DNA of 64,000 nt. Origin: Sediminicoccus rosea. Lineage in GTDB: Bacteria; Pseudomonadota; Alphaproteobacteria; Acetobacterales; Acetobacteraceae. Shown here piece after piece: positions 38,783 through 48,694 of this stretch; position 1 is the first letter of the stretch, and every line of letters starts with the position of its first letter. The stretch is taken from contig NZ_CP137852.1 of assembly GCF_033547095.1 (NCBI RefSeq), forward strand, positions 1,481,501-1,545,500. The letters are read 5' to 3'. The position numbers were made by a program, and so were the translations under genes. The notes under the pieces were generated by a model. That model ran no database searches. It was not told the origin of the DNA and saw only the letters and a list, made by a program, of their open reading frames with translations.

Positions 38783-39949
38783 TTAACGCAAGACGATCTC
38801 CACCCGGCGGTTCTGCGGCTCGCGGACGCCCATGGCGGTGGGCACCAGCGGGCGCTCGAAACCGAAGCCCTGCACCGTGATCTCGTTGCGCGAGATCCCG
38901 CGCCGGACCAGCTCGCCCGCCACCGCCTCGCCGCGACGGACCGAGAGGCGCTGGTTGTAGGCAGCCGAGCCGGTGCGGTCCGCATGGCCGGAGACCTCGA
39001 TGCGCGTGGAGGCGACCGTCCGCGCATTGGCCGCCGCATCAGCCACGATCTGGCGGGCGCGCTCGGTCAGGTCGGCACGATCCCAGTCGAAGAAGACCAG
39101 GTAGGTGCGCGCCGGCGCCGGGGCCGCGGCGGCCACCGGCTGCGGGGCGGGGGCCGGGCGCGGCTGGTTGAAGGCGTAGCGCAGGCCCAGCATCACCGAA
39201 TGGTTCGCATCGCTCGCGCGCAGCTGGCCGCCGGCGAGGCCAAGGCCCGTCGGCCCGATCACCCGCGTGTTGAAGTCGCTCGGCTGCGTCGCGAAGTAGC
39301 GATACTCGGTCGTGATCGCGAGGCCGGGGACGGAAGGCACGGCGAAGGCCGCGCCACCAATCGCCTGGTAGGCGAACTGCCCCTCGATGGCGCGCGAGCG
39401 GATCGTGGCCCCGCCCGTGGTCGAGGCGCTGACGCCATCCCATTCGCGCCAGACATAGCCCGCGCCACCGCCGATATACGGGGTGAACCACGGCACGCCC
39501 GGGATGCGGAAATCGTAGATCAGGTTGCCCATCACGCCGTAGCTGCTCTGCGTGCCCGAGGCGGTGTTGCGCAGCCGCGCACCCGGGAAGCCGCCGATCT
39601 TGTCGAGGTCATTCTGGCGGTAGTTGCCTTCGACCTCGGCGCGCAGGCCGTTGCCGAAGCCCCAGCCGATGGCGCCCACGCCGACGAAGCCCGGCTCGAA
39701 GATGGCGCGCCCACGCCCGCCCGCGCCCACGGCGGCGAGGCCGGCGGCGAGGCTGCTGTTGCTGCGCAGCAGGCTGTTCTCCGAGAAATTCACGCCGGCG
39801 CCGGCGCCGATATAGAGGCCGGTCACGGTCTGTTGCGGCACGAGGCGCCAGTCATCGAAATAGCCCCTCGACGGGCTCTGGGCCTGGGCGAGGAGCGGGG
39901 TGCAAGCCAGTGCAGCCCCGGTCAACAGGAGGGTTTTCAGGCGGGTCAT
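38783..39949 (-). CDS. OmpA family outer membrane protein
   Basis: A 388-residue protein. A signal peptide (cleavage after AQAQ at about residue 24) precedes an eight-strand beta-barrel of the Omp25/OmpA type (GLYIGAGAGVNFSEN, GLRAEVEGNYRQ, YIGGGAGYVWREW, LRYAFNQ). A Pro/Ala hinge (PRPAPAPQPVAAAAPAP) leads to the C-terminal OmpA peptidoglycan-binding domain: LVFFDWDRADLTERARQIV, IEVSGHADRTGSAAYNQRLS and NRRVEIVLR. It links outer membrane and wall. The start at 39949 follows GGAGA. Convergent with hppA. Confidence 0.93.
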   Translation of the reverse strand: MTRLKTLLLTGAALACTPLLAQAQSPSRGYFDDWRLVPQQTVTGLYIGAGAGVNFSENSLLRSNSSLAAGLAAVGAGGRGRAIFEPGFVGVGAIGWGFGNGLRAEVEGNYRQNDLDKIGGFPGARLRNTASGTQSSYGVMGNLIYDFRIPGVPWFTPYIGGGAGYVWREWDGVSASTTGGATIRSRAIEGQFAYQAIGGAAFAVPSVPGLAITTEYRYFATQPSDFNTRVIGPTGLGLAGGQLRASDANHSVMLGLRYAFNQPRPAPAPQPVAAAAPAPARTYLVFFDWDRADLTERARQIVADAAANARTVASTRIEVSGHADRTGSAAYNQRLSVRRGEAVAGELVRRGISRNEITVQGFGFERPLVPTAMGVREPQNRRVEIVLR

Positions 39950-40119
39950 GTCATTCTCCAGACAGGGTTGCGTCTGGAAGGGCAACGCGGGAGTTCAGCG
40001 GCGGTTCCAGGCCGGGGAGCGGAACCGGCGGCCCGGTGGCATAAATGCCACACCGCCCCGCAAGGCGGCCATGCGCCGAAAGCCTTGCGGCGGGGCGCGG
40101 GATGCCCCTTCTATCCGGC

Positions 40120-42162
40120 ATGGCGCGCGCGTTGCTCCTCCTCCTGGCCCTGATGCTGGCCCCGCTTGCGGGTTGGGCGCAGGAATCGGCCCCCGTCGCC
40201 TCACCGCGGGCGACGGTCACGCTGCTGGCCGAGCGCAGCGCCATCGCGCCCGGCGAGCCCTTCCGGCTGATGCTGCACCAGCGCCTCGCCCCCGGCTGGC
40301 ACACCTATTGGCGCAACCCGGGCGATGCGGGCGCGCCGCCCGAAATCACCTTCGACTGGGCCCGCCCCGGCTGGCAGGCGGGTGAGCTGCAATTCCCGGC
40401 TCCCAGCCGCAAGCCCTTCGGCCCCTTGATGAATTTCGGCTACTCGGGCGAGGTCGGCTTCCTGATCGAGGTGACACCCCCGCCCGACCTCCGCCCCGGC
40501 GACTATGTGACGATCACGGCCGACGCCACCTGGCTGGTCTGCGCCGACATCTGCATCCCCGAGGAGGGGCGCTTCACCCTCGGCCTCGACGTCGCGGCCA
40601 CCGCCGTGCCGGCGCTGGCGGAGCGGTTTCGCGCGGCGGAGGCGGCGCTGCCCCGGGCCGCGCCCTTCACCGCGCGCTTCGCCTTTGCCGGCCCGCGCGG
40701 GGCGCTCACCATCCAGGGCGCCGGCTTCTCGCCCAGCGCCGTCCGCGAGGCGAGCTTCTTCCCCGACGGGGCCGGCGTCATCGAGAATGCGCCCGAGCAG
40801 CGCCTGACCCGGCGCGAGGGCGAGATCACGCTGGACCTCATCCGCGGCCCGGCCGAGCTGCCGGCCCGCCTCTCCGGCGTGCTCACCCTGACCGACGCCG
40901 CCGGGGTGCGCGGCGCCTACCTGATCGAGGCAACGCCGGGCGGGCCCCTGCCGGCCAGCCCCCTGCCGCTCTGGCAGGTGCTGGCCTTCGCGGCGCTGGG
41001 CGGGCTGATCCTGAACCTGATGCCCTGTGTCTTCCCTGTGCTGGCCATGAAGGCGATGGCCATGGCGAAGCTGGGCGGGGCCGCACGCGGCGCGATCCGC
41101 ATCGAGGCGGCCAGCTACACGGCGGGCGTGGTGCTGGCCTTCCTGGCCGTGGGCGGGCTGATGCTCGGGCTGCGCGCGGCGGGCGGCGGGGCGGGCTGGG
41201 GCTTCCAGTTTACCTACCCGGCCTTTGTCGCCGGCATGGCCTGGCTGATGCTGGCGGTGGGGCTCAATCTCTCGGGCGTCTTCCAGATTGGCGGCTCCAT
41301 CGGCGCGGGGCAGGGGCTCACGGAGCGCGGCGGCGCGGTGGGCAGCTTCTTCACCGGCGTGCTCGCCGTGGTCGTCGCCACCCCCTGCACCGCGCCCTTC
41401 ATGGCGACGGCGATCGGCGCGGCCCTGGTGCTGCCGGCTACGGCGACGCTCGCCATCTTCGGCGCGATGGGCCTCGGCCTTGCCTTGCCCTATGCGCTTC
41501 TTGGGGTGTTTCCCGGGGCTGGCCGCTTCCTGCCGCGCCCCGGCGCCTGGATGGAGCGGCTGCGGCAATTCCTGGCCTTTCCCATGTATGCCGCCGCCGC
41601 CTGGCTGGTCTGGGTGCTGGCGCAGCAATCGGGGCCGGATGGCGTGCTGACGGCGCTGGTGGGCGCCGTGCTCATCGCGCTCGCTGCCTGGGCCTGGGGG
41701 GTGGCGCAGCAATCCGGCCGCACGCCGCGCCGTCTGGGCGAGGCGCTGGCCCTGGCGGCCGTGCTGGGGGCGCTGGCGCTGCTGCCGCTGCTCGGCACCG
41801 CGCCGCCCGCCGCGGCCGCCGCGACCCAGGGCGAGGCCTGGTCCGCGCCTCGCCTCGCGGAACTGCGGGCCGAGGGCAAGCCGGTCTTCGTCAACCTCAC
41901 CGCCGCTTGGTGCATCTCCTGTAAGGTGAATGAGCGCGTCGCGATCCATACCGATGCCGTGCAACGCGCCTTCGAGGCGGCTGGCGTGGTGCAGCTCACC
42001 GGTGACTGGACGCGGGGCGACCCCGCCATCACCACGTTGCTGCGCGAGCATGGGCGGGACGGCGTGCCGCTCTACCTGCTCTACCCGGCCGGCGGCGGCG
42101 CCCCGGTCATGCTCCCGCAGATCCTGACCGAGGGCATCCTGCTCGGCGCCCTGCGGGGCTGA
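40120..42162 (+). CDS. DsbD/ScsB-like thiol:disulfide interchange protein
   Basis: A 680-residue inner-membrane protein. A signal peptide is followed by a periplasmic DsbD_N-like domain (residues about 25-280) with the Cys pair in WLVCADICIPEEG. Then come eight membrane helices with the paired cysteines LMPCVFPVLAMKAMAM and VVATPCTAPFMATAIG. The C-terminal thioredoxin-like domain has WCISC. It moves electrons from cytoplasmic thioredoxin to periplasmic partners. The form without a separate cytochrome assembly gene is ScsB-like. An in-frame ATG at 40102 is an alternative start. Divergent from the OmpA gene. Confidence 0.9.
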   Translation: MARALLLLLALMLAPLAGWAQESAPVASPRATVTLLAERSAIAPGEPFRLMLHQRLAPGWHTYWRNPGDAGAPPEITFDWARPGWQAGELQFPAPSRKPFGPLMNFGYSGEVGFLIEVTPPPDLRPGDYVTITADATWLVCADICIPEEGRFTLGLDVAATAVPALAERFRAAEAALPRAAPFTARFAFAGPRGALTIQGAGFSPSAVREASFFPDGAGVIENAPEQRLTRREGEITLDLIRGPAELPARLSGVLTLTDAAGVRGAYLIEATPGGPLPASPLPLWQVLAFAALGGLILNLMPCVFPVLAMKAMAMAKLGGAARGAIRIEAASYTAGVVLAFLAVGGLMLGLRAAGGGAGWGFQFTYPAFVAGMAWLMLAVGLNLSGVFQIGGSIGAGQGLTERGGAVGSFFTGVLAVVVATPCTAPFMATAIGAALVLPATATLAIFGAMGLGLALPYALLGVFPGAGRFLPRPGAWMERLRQFLAFPMYAAAAWLVWVLAQQSGPDGVLTALVGAVLIALAAWAWGVAQQSGRTPRRLGEALALAAVLGALALLPLLGTAPPAAAAATQGEAWSAPRLAELRAEGKPVFVNLTAAWCISCKVNERVAIHTDAVQRAFEAAGVVQLTGDWTRGDPAITTLLREHGRDGVPLYLLYPAGGGAPVMLPQILTEGILLGALRG

Positions 42163-42197
42163 CGGCACGGCTGGTCCCGCCGCGCATTCCGTGGGAC

Positions 42198-43688
42198 ATG
42201 ATGCGGATGCGGCGGATCGGCTCCTGGCTCTGGCGGTGGACACGGCGGCTGGCCTATGCGCTGGTGGCCGTGGTCCTGGTCATCATCGCGGTGCGCGTCG
42301 TGGACAGCCAGATGGGCCCGCCGCTCGAGCTCTGGCACACCGAGATCCCGGATGAGCCGCGCGCCGCTCAGATCAACCAGATGGACTGGGCGGCCTATCT
42401 CGCGGCCGAACGGCGCGTCTTCGCGCAGGTGGAGCGCGAGGTCACGGCGCGCATCCCGCCCGAGGCGCGCACGCCGGAGAACCGCTTCTTCGCCGAGAGC
42501 CCCATCCATCCGCCTCGCTTCGCGCAGGACTGGAACCGCTCTTTCGTACTTGAGCCGACCCTGGAGCAATTTGGGGGCCGGGCGCGCGGCGCCGTGGTGC
42601 TGATTCATGGCCTGACGGATGCGCCCTACAGCCTGCGCCATGTGGCGGAGCTTTACCGCGCCGAGGGCTTCGTGGCGCTCGGCCTGCGCGTGCCGGGCCA
42701 TGGCACCGTGCCGGCCGGGCTGACCGAGGCGGTCTGGGAGGACTGGACGGCGGCCACCCGCATGGCGATGCGCGAGGCGCGGCGCCGCGCCGGCCCGGAT
42801 GGCGTGGTCCATATGGTCGGCTATTCCAATGGCGGCGCCCTCTCGCTCAAGCACGCCATGGATGCGGTGGAGGATGCGAGCCTGGTCCGCCCGGACCGGG
42901 TCATCGTCGTCTCCCCCATGGTGGGGGTCTCGCCCTTCGCACGCTTCGCGGGGCTGGCCGGGCTGCCGGCCATGTTGCCGCGCTTCGCCAAGGCGGCCTG
43001 GCTCTCTGTCCTGCCGGAGTTCAACCCGTTCAAATACAACTCCTTTCCGGTGAATGCTGCGGTGCAGTCCTTCCGCCTGACGCAGGAGGTGCAGGGCCAG
43101 GTGCGGCGCCTCTCGCGCGCCGGGCGGCTCGACGGGCTGGCGCCCATCCTGGCCTTCCAGTCGCTGATGGACTTCACCGTCAGCACCCGCGCGCTGGTGG
43201 ATGACTTCTTCGCCCTGCTGCCCGCGAACGGCAGCGAGCTGGTGATCTTCGACCGCAACCGCGGCACCAAGCTGAGCTTCCTGCTGCGCCCCGCCTTCGA
43301 CCCCGCGGTGGAGCGCATCGTGCCCGACCCGCCGCGCAACTGGCGGCTCGCCATCATCACCAACCGCGACGAGAACAGCCTGGAGATGGTGGCCCGCGTG
43401 ACGCCGGCCGGCGCCACGGAGGAGGAGGTGATCCCGCTGCCGGGCCTGCTCTACCCGCGCGATGTCTATTCCCTCTCCCATGTCGCGCTGCCCTTCCCGG
43501 AGAGCGATTCGCTCTACGGGCTGAGGCCGGAGCCCGAGGGCGAATTCGGGGTGAGCCTCGGCGCCACCGCCATCCGGGGCGAGACCGGCGTGCTGGTCAT
43601 GGCGCTGGATTCGCTGGTGCGGATCAGCTGGAACCCCTTCTTCGCGCATATGGCCGGCCGCATCCGCGAGGCGCTGCCGCCGCGCTGA
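42198..43688 (+). CDS. Membrane-anchored alpha/beta hydrolase
   Basis: A 496-residue protein. One N-terminal membrane segment (about residues 18-36) anchors a large domain with the alpha/beta hydrolase fold. VVLIHGLTDAPYSLRHVAEL is the oxyanion region, LRVPGHGTVPAGL follows, and the nucleophile elbow is GYSNGG (Ser). A C-terminal half of about 200 residues has no clear motif; SLSHVALPFPESDSLYG may carry the His. Probably a periplasmic or cytoplasmic-face esterase or lipase of unknown substrate. Two ATGs in tandem (42198, 42201) make the start. It precedes the RND operon by 150 bases in the same direction. Confidence 0.82.
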   Translation: MMRMRRIGSWLWRWTRRLAYALVAVVLVIIAVRVVDSQMGPPLELWHTEIPDEPRAAQINQMDWAAYLAAERRVFAQVEREVTARIPPEARTPENRFFAESPIHPPRFAQDWNRSFVLEPTLEQFGGRARGAVVLIHGLTDAPYSLRHVAELYRAEGFVALGLRVPGHGTVPAGLTEAVWEDWTAATRMAMREARRRAGPDGVVHMVGYSNGGALSLKHAMDAVEDASLVRPDRVIVVSPMVGVSPFARFAGLAGLPAMLPRFAKAAWLSVLPEFNPFKYNSFPVNAAVQSFRLTQEVQGQVRRLSRAGRLDGLAPILAFQSLMDFTVSTRALVDDFFALLPANGSELVIFDRNRGTKLSFLLRPAFDPAVERIVPDPPRNWRLAIITNRDENSLEMVARVTPAGATEEEVIPLPGLLYPRDVYSLSHVALPFPESDSLYGLRPEPEGEFGVSLGATAIRGETGVLVMALDSLVRISWNPFFAHMAGRIREALPPR

Positions 43689-43838
43689 GCCCCCCCTTTG
43701 GGACGCGCGGCGCAGGACTGGGATGGGCGGCCGTTCCCCCGGGCCGTCAGCGGTGCGAGATTCTCGCGCCCGCGCGATGGATCGTGTTTCATGCTGCCCG
43801 CGCGCGCCCAGCCGGGTCGAACCAGACAGAGGATGCCC

Positions 43839-44921
43839 ATGCCATTGCCACCGCCCCTCGGCCACGCCCTGCGCGCCCTGCCGCTCGCGCTGCTGGTCCT
43901 GGCCGGCTGCGAGGATGCGGCGCCGCCGCCCGCCCCCGAGATCCGCCCGGTCCGCGTCGTCGCGGCCGAGCGTAGCGCTGGGGGGGATGTGGCGAGCCTG
44001 ACCGGCACGGTGCAGGCCGAGACCGAGGTGAACCTCGCCTTCCGCATTGACGGCCGGATGGTCGAGCGCCTGGTGAATGTGGGCGATGCCGTCCGCCCCG
44101 GGCAGGTCGTGGCCCGGCTGAACCGCGACAATGAGGAGAACGGGCTGCGCGCGGCCCGCGCCAACCTCGTCGCCGCGCGCGGCCAGCTGCGCGAGGCCGA
44201 GAACAACTACTGGCGCCAGGGCCAGCTGCTGCGCGAGGGCTTTACCACGCGCGTGCGCTTCGACCAGGCGGCGCAGCAGCTCCAGACCATTCGCGCCGCG
44301 GTGGATGCCGCCGAGGCGCAGGTGAGCATCGCCGAGACGCGCCTGGGCTATACCGAGCTCGTCTCCGACGTGGCGGGCCGCGTCACGCAGCGCGGTGCCG
44401 AGCCGGGCGAGGTGGTGCAGCCCGGCCGCATGATCCTTCGCATCGCCCGCAGCGAGGGGCGGGACGCGGTCTTCGACGTGCCGGCCACGCTGAAGGACCA
44501 GGCGCCGGCCAATCCGCTGATCGAGGTGAACATCACCGGCCAGCCGCAGATCCGTGCCCAGGGCCGCGTGCGCGAGGTCTCGCCCCAGGCGGACCCGGTC
44601 ACCGGCACCTTCCAGGTCCGTGTGGGGCTGGCCGAGCCGCCGCCGGAAATGCGGCTGGGCTCCACCGTGACGGGCAGCCTGCGCCTTGGCGCCACGCCGG
44701 GCATTTCCATCCCCGCCTCGGCGCTGACGCGGGCCGAGCGCGGCCCGGCCGTCTGGGTGGTGGACCCGGCGAGCGAGACCGTCTCGCTGCGCGCGGTGGA
44801 GCTGGTGCGGCATGATCCGGGCCATGTGGTGGTGGGGCAGGGGCTGCAGCCCGGCGACCTGGTCGTGACGGCGGGCGTGCAGACGCTGCGCCCGGGCCAG
44901 AAGGTGCGGCTGCTGCGATGA
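43839..44921 (+). CDS. RND efflux periplasmic adaptor lipoprotein
   Basis: A 360-residue membrane fusion protein. The lipobox is LVLAGC, Cys at about residue 24. The lipoyl/barrel-sandwich halves flank a short helical hairpin (NYWRQGQLLREGFTTRVRFD and AAVDAAEAQVSIAETRLGY). The beta-barrel domain ends in IPASALTRAERGPAVWVVDP. It would link the inner membrane RND pump to an outer membrane channel not encoded nearby. I chose the ATG at 43839 because AGAGG lies at the right distance; an ATG at 43833 is possible. It overlaps the pump gene by four bases. Confidence 0.92.
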   Translation: MPLPPPLGHALRALPLALLVLAGCEDAAPPPAPEIRPVRVVAAERSAGGDVASLTGTVQAETEVNLAFRIDGRMVERLVNVGDAVRPGQVVARLNRDNEENGLRAARANLVAARGQLREAENNYWRQGQLLREGFTTRVRFDQAAQQLQTIRAAVDAAEAQVSIAETRLGYTELVSDVAGRVTQRGAEPGEVVQPGRMILRIARSEGRDAVFDVPATLKDQAPANPLIEVNITGQPQIRAQGRVREVSPQADPVTGTFQVRVGLAEPPPEMRLGSTVTGSLRLGATPGISIPASALTRAERGPAVWVVDPASETVSLRAVELVRHDPGHVVVGQGLQPGDLVVTAGVQTLRPGQKVRLLR

Positions 44922-47900
44922 TCGGCCCCAACCTTTCCGAATGGGCGATCAACAAGCGGTCGCTCGTCATCTACTTCATGATCGTGGCGCTGATCGCGGG
45001 CGGCTTCGCCTTCTTCAAGCTCGGCCGCAACGAGGACCCGGCCTTCACCTTCCGCACCATGATCGTCTCCGCGGTCTGGCCCGGCGCCTCGATGGAGGAG
45101 ACGCTCCTCCAGGTGACGGAGCGGCTGGAGCGCACCCTGCAGGAGACGCCCAATCTCGACCGGCTGCGCAGCTACAGCGTGCCGGGGCAGACGGTGATCT
45201 TCGTGGACCTCAAGGGCTCCACGCCCGCCGCCATCGTGCCGGACATGTGGTACCAGGTGCGCCGGCGCATCGCCGACATCCGCCACACTTTGCCGCAGGG
45301 CGTCGCCGGCCCCTTCTTCAACGATGATTTCGGCGACACCTTCGGGATCATCTACGGCTTCACCGCCGATGGCTTCACGCCGCGCGAATTGCGCGACTAT
45401 GTCGAGGCCGCGCGGTCCCGCCTGCTGCTGGTGCCCGACGTCTCCAAGATCGAATTGCTGGGCGCGCAGGATGAGCGCGTCTTCCTCGAATTCTCGACCG
45501 AGCGCCTGGCCGGGCTCGGGCTGAACTATGGCGCCATCCTGCAGGCGCTCCAGGCACAGAACCTCGTCCGGCCCTCGGGCCTGATCGAGACGGGGCAGGA
45601 GCGGCTGGCGGTGCGCGTCTCCGGCTCCTTCGAGAGCGAGCAGGATCTGCTGGCGGTGAACTTCGTGATCGGCGAGCGCGTCTTCCGCCTGACCGACATC
45701 GCGACCATCCGCCGCGGCTTCGCCGACCCCCCGCAGCCCATGTTCCGGGTGAACGGGAAGCCGGCCATCGGGCTGGCCATCGCCATGCGCGAGGCGGGCG
45801 ATATCCTGGCGCTGGGCCGCAACATCCAGGCCGCGATGGCCGACATCCGCGCGCAGCTTCCCATCGGCATCGAGGCCTCGCTGGTGGCCGACCAGGCCGT
45901 CACGGTGGATGAGGCCATCGGCGACTTCATGGAGAGCCTCTGGCAGGCCATCGTCATCATCATGGTGGCGAGCTTCCTGGCACTCGGCGTGCGCGCGGGC
46001 TCGGTGGTGGCGCTGTCCATCCCGCTGACGCTCGCCATCGTGTTTCCGGTCATGCTGCTTCTGGGCATCGACCTCCAGCGCATCTCGCTCGGCGCGCTGA
46101 TCATCGCGCTGACGTTGCTGGTGGATGACGCGATGACGACGATCGACGCGATGATCCGCAGGCTCGCGGCGGGCGACAGCAAGCGCGACGCGGCGACCTT
46201 CGCCTACAAGGCGCTGGCCGCCCCCATGCTGATCGGCACGCTGGTCACCATCGCGGGCTTCCTGCCCATCGGCTTCGCGAAATCCTCGGCCGGCGAATAC
46301 ACCTTCACCATCTTCGCGGTGGTGGGCATCGCGCTCATCGTCTCCTGGTTCGTGGCGGTGCTGTTCGCGCCGCTGCTCGGCATGGCGATCCTGAAGAAGC
46401 CGGCGGCGGTTGCAGCCGCAGCCGAGCCGGAGAAGCAGGGCGCGGTGCTGCGCGCCTATACGGCGCTGCTGACTCTGGCGCTCAAGGCGCGCTGGGTCAC
46501 CATCGCCATCACGCTCGGCGTCTTCGCCGTATCGGTCTTCGCGATGCAGTTCGTGCCGCGGCAATTCTTCCCCTCCTCGGACCGGACGGAATTGCTGGTG
46601 GACATCACGCTGCCGCAGAGCGCCTCGATCTTCGCGAGCGAGACGGCGGCGAACCGGCTGGATGCCGCGCTGGCCAATGACCCCGATGTGGAGCGCTGGA
46701 GCACCTATGTCGGCCGCGGCGCCATCCGTTTCTACCTGCCGCTGAACGTGCAGCTCGCGCTGCCCTTCTTCTCCCAGGCCGTGGTCGTGGCGAAGGATCT
46801 GCCGGCGCGCGAACGGCTGCACCTCAAGCTCGAACGCCTGATGGCCGAGCAATTCCCCGAGGCGGTGGCGCGCGTCTATCCGCTCGAGCTCGGCCCGCCC
46901 GTGGGCTGGCCGCTGCAATACCGGGTGAACGGGCCGGATGTGGAGGTGGTGCGCGACATCGCGCAGCGCGTCGCCGCCATCATGGCCGAGGCCGAGGGCT
47001 CGCGCCTCGTGCATTTCGACTGGATGGAGCCCGCGCGGCAATTGCGGGTGCGTGTGGACCAGGATGAGGCGCGGCGCCTCGGCCTGAGTTCGGCGCAGGT
47101 GGCGGCCGTGCTGAACGCGGCGCTGACCGGCACCACGGTCACGCAGCTGCGCGACGACATCTACCTGATCAACGTGGTGGCGCGCGCGACGGCGGAGGAG
47201 CGGCTTTCGCTCACCACGCTGCGCTCGATCCAGCTGCCGCTGCCGGGTGGCCGAACCGTGCCGCTCAGCCAGCTCGCCGCCTTCGACTATGAGCAGGAAT
47301 ACCCGCTGATCTGGCGGCGGGACCGCGTGCCGACGCTGACCGTGCGCGCCGATGTGACACCCGGCACGCTGCCGGATTCCGTGGTGGCGATCATGCAGCC
47401 GCGCATCGACGCGCTGAACGCCACGCTGCCGCGCCCCTACCGCGTGGATCTGGGCGGCATCGCGGAGGAGAGCGCGCTCTCCCAGGCCTCCGTGCTGGCG
47501 GTGGTGCCGGTGATGCTGGTGGTGATGCTGACGCTGCTGATGTTTCAGCTCGTCTCCTTCCGGCGGCTCTTCATGGTGCTGGCGCTGTTGCCGCTGGGCA
47601 TCATCGGCGTGGTGCTGATGCTGCTCGCCTCGGGACGACCGCTCGGCTTTGTCGCCATCCTCGGCATCCTGGCGCTGCTCGGCATGATCGCGAAGAACGC
47701 CGTCATCCTCATCATCTCGATCGAGGATGAGCGGAAGGCCGGGGCGGAGGTGTGGGATGCGGTGGTGCGCGCCGCCTCCTCGCGCCTTCGGCCCATGATG
47801 CTGACGGCGATCTCGACGGTGTTCGGCCTCATTCCCATCGCGCCCACGGTGTTCTGGGGGCCGATGGCCTTCGCCATCATGGGCGGGCTGATGGTGGCGA

Positions 47901-47974
47901 CGCTGCTGACGCTGGTCTTCCTGCCGACGCTCTACGTCACGATCTTCGGCGGGCGCCCGCCGGCGAAGCGATGA
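44918..47974 (+). CDS. RND efflux pump inner-membrane permease (AcrB family)
   Basis: A 1018-residue proton-driven exporter with the two-fold repeat of six helices plus a large periplasmic loop. The proton relay is intact: the paired Asp in TM4 (LTLLVDDAMTTIDAM) and the Lys in TM10 (MIAKNAVILI). The N terminus INKRSLVIYFMIVALIAGGF is typical of the non-AcrB-like branch with short loops. Its substrate is unknown; relatives move drugs, lipids or organic acids. It overlaps both the adaptor gene and the following MnhE gene by four bases, so the pump is translationally coupled to a cation antiporter complex. Confidence 0.95.
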   Translation: MIGPNLSEWAINKRSLVIYFMIVALIAGGFAFFKLGRNEDPAFTFRTMIVSAVWPGASMEETLLQVTERLERTLQETPNLDRLRSYSVPGQTVIFVDLKGSTPAAIVPDMWYQVRRRIADIRHTLPQGVAGPFFNDDFGDTFGIIYGFTADGFTPRELRDYVEAARSRLLLVPDVSKIELLGAQDERVFLEFSTERLAGLGLNYGAILQALQAQNLVRPSGLIETGQERLAVRVSGSFESEQDLLAVNFVIGERVFRLTDIATIRRGFADPPQPMFRVNGKPAIGLAIAMREAGDILALGRNIQAAMADIRAQLPIGIEASLVADQAVTVDEAIGDFMESLWQAIVIIMVASFLALGVRAGSVVALSIPLTLAIVFPVMLLLGIDLQRISLGALIIALTLLVDDAMTTIDAMIRRLAAGDSKRDAATFAYKALAAPMLIGTLVTIAGFLPIGFAKSSAGEYTFTIFAVVGIALIVSWFVAVLFAPLLGMAILKKPAAVAAAAEPEKQGAVLRAYTALLTLALKARWVTIAITLGVFAVSVFAMQFVPRQFFPSSDRTELLVDITLPQSASIFASETAANRLDAALANDPDVERWSTYVGRGAIRFYLPLNVQLALPFFSQAVVVAKDLPARERLHLKLERLMAEQFPEAVARVYPLELGPPVGWPLQYRVNGPDVEVVRDIAQRVAAIMAEAEGSRLVHFDWMEPARQLRVRVDQDEARRLGLSSAQVAAVLNAALTGTTVTQLRDDIYLINVVARATAEERLSLTTLRSIQLPLPGGRTVPLSQLAAFDYEQEYPLIWRRDRVPTLTVRADVTPGTLPDSVVAIMQPRIDALNATLPRPYRVDLGGIAEESALSQASVLAVVPVMLVVMLTLLMFQLVSFRRLFMVLALLPLGIIGVVLMLLASGRPLGFVAILGILALLGMIAKNAVILIISIEDERKAGAEVWDAVVRAASSRLRPMMLTAISTVFGLIPIAPTVFWGPMAFAIMGGLMVATLLTLVFLPTLYVTIFGGRPPAKR

Positions 47975-48438
47975 GCGTGGAGCGCGCGGCCCGCTTCGGC
48001 CTCTTCCTCGGGCTCTGGCTGGTGCTGGCCGGCGGTGTCGCGGGGCTGGGCTTCGGGCTGCTCGCGGCGGGTCTCGCCACCTGGGCCAGCGCGCGGCTGA
48101 TGCCGGGGCGGATGCGCCTGGGCGACCCGCTGGCGGCGCTGCGGCTGCTGGGCCGAACGGCGGTGCAGACGCTGCTCGCCGGAACGGACATCGCGCGCCG
48201 CGCCTTTGCCCCCAGCATGAACCTGCGGCCGGGAATGGTGATGCATATGACGGCCTTGCCGGAGGGCACGGCACGCGATGGGTTCACCGCGCTGGCCAGC
48301 CTCGCCCCCGGCGCGCTGCCGGCCGGCAGCGAAGGTGCCGCGGTGGTGGTCCACGCGCTGGACACGCGCCTGCCCGTGGCGGCCGACCTCGGCGCGACCG
48401 AGGCGCTCTACGCCCGCGCCGGGGGGCGGCATGGCTGA
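47971..48438 (+). CDS. mrpE: Mrp/Mnh antiporter subunit E
   Basis: A 155-residue membrane protein of the MrpE (MnhE) family. Two hydrophobic segments (residues about 8-45) are followed by the LLGRTAVQTLLAGTDIARRA region and a soluble tail with MNLRPGMVMHM, a typical MrpE segment. It is part of a multi-subunit Na+(K+)/H+ antiporter. Its start overlaps the RND pump stop (ATGA) and its end overlaps mrpF by 8 bases. It is the first gene of the antiporter block, reversed from the classical A-to-G order. Confidence 0.88.
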   Translation: MSVERAARFGLFLGLWLVLAGGVAGLGFGLLAAGLATWASARLMPGRMRLGDPLAALRLLGRTAVQTLLAGTDIARRAFAPSMNLRPGMVMHMTALPEGTARDGFTALASLAPGALPAGSEGAAVVVHALDTRLPVAADLGATEALYARAGGRHG

Positions 48439-48694
48439 GGCACTGCTGCTCGCCGCGGGGCTGATCCTGCTGGCCTCCCTCGCCGGGCTCTATCGCGCGT
48501 TGCGCGGCCCCGGTGCGGCGGATCGCATGATGGCGGCGCAGCTTCTCTGTTCCGGCGGCATCGGCGCGCTGCTGCTGGTGGCGGCCGCCACGGGCATGGC
48601 CGGCGTGGTGGATGTGGCGCTGGTGCTGGCGCTGCTCGGTGCCTTCGCCTCCGTCGCCTTCGTGCTGGCGGCGCGGGGGCTGGGCGGCCGATGA
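48431..48694 (+). CDS. mrpF: Mrp/Mnh antiporter subunit F
   Basis: An 87-residue protein with three membrane helices. RALRGPGAADRMMAAQLL is the conserved MrpF motif with the GP-x-x-x-DR core. VVDVALVLALLGAFASVAF matches helix 3. It overlaps the mrpE and mrpG genes, so expression is coupled. Confidence 0.92.
   Translation: MAEALLLAAGLILLASLAGLYRALRGPGAADRMMAAQLLCSGGIGALLLVAAATGMAGVVDVALVLALLGAFASVAFVLAARGLGGR

Noticed and set aside
44348-48274. Very long open frame (over 1300 codons) on the minus strand opposite the RND and mrp genes
   Set aside because: It is antisense to clear RND and Mrp genes, has low-complexity Arg/His/Gly/Asp content and no recognisable domain; long antisense frames are expected at this GC content.
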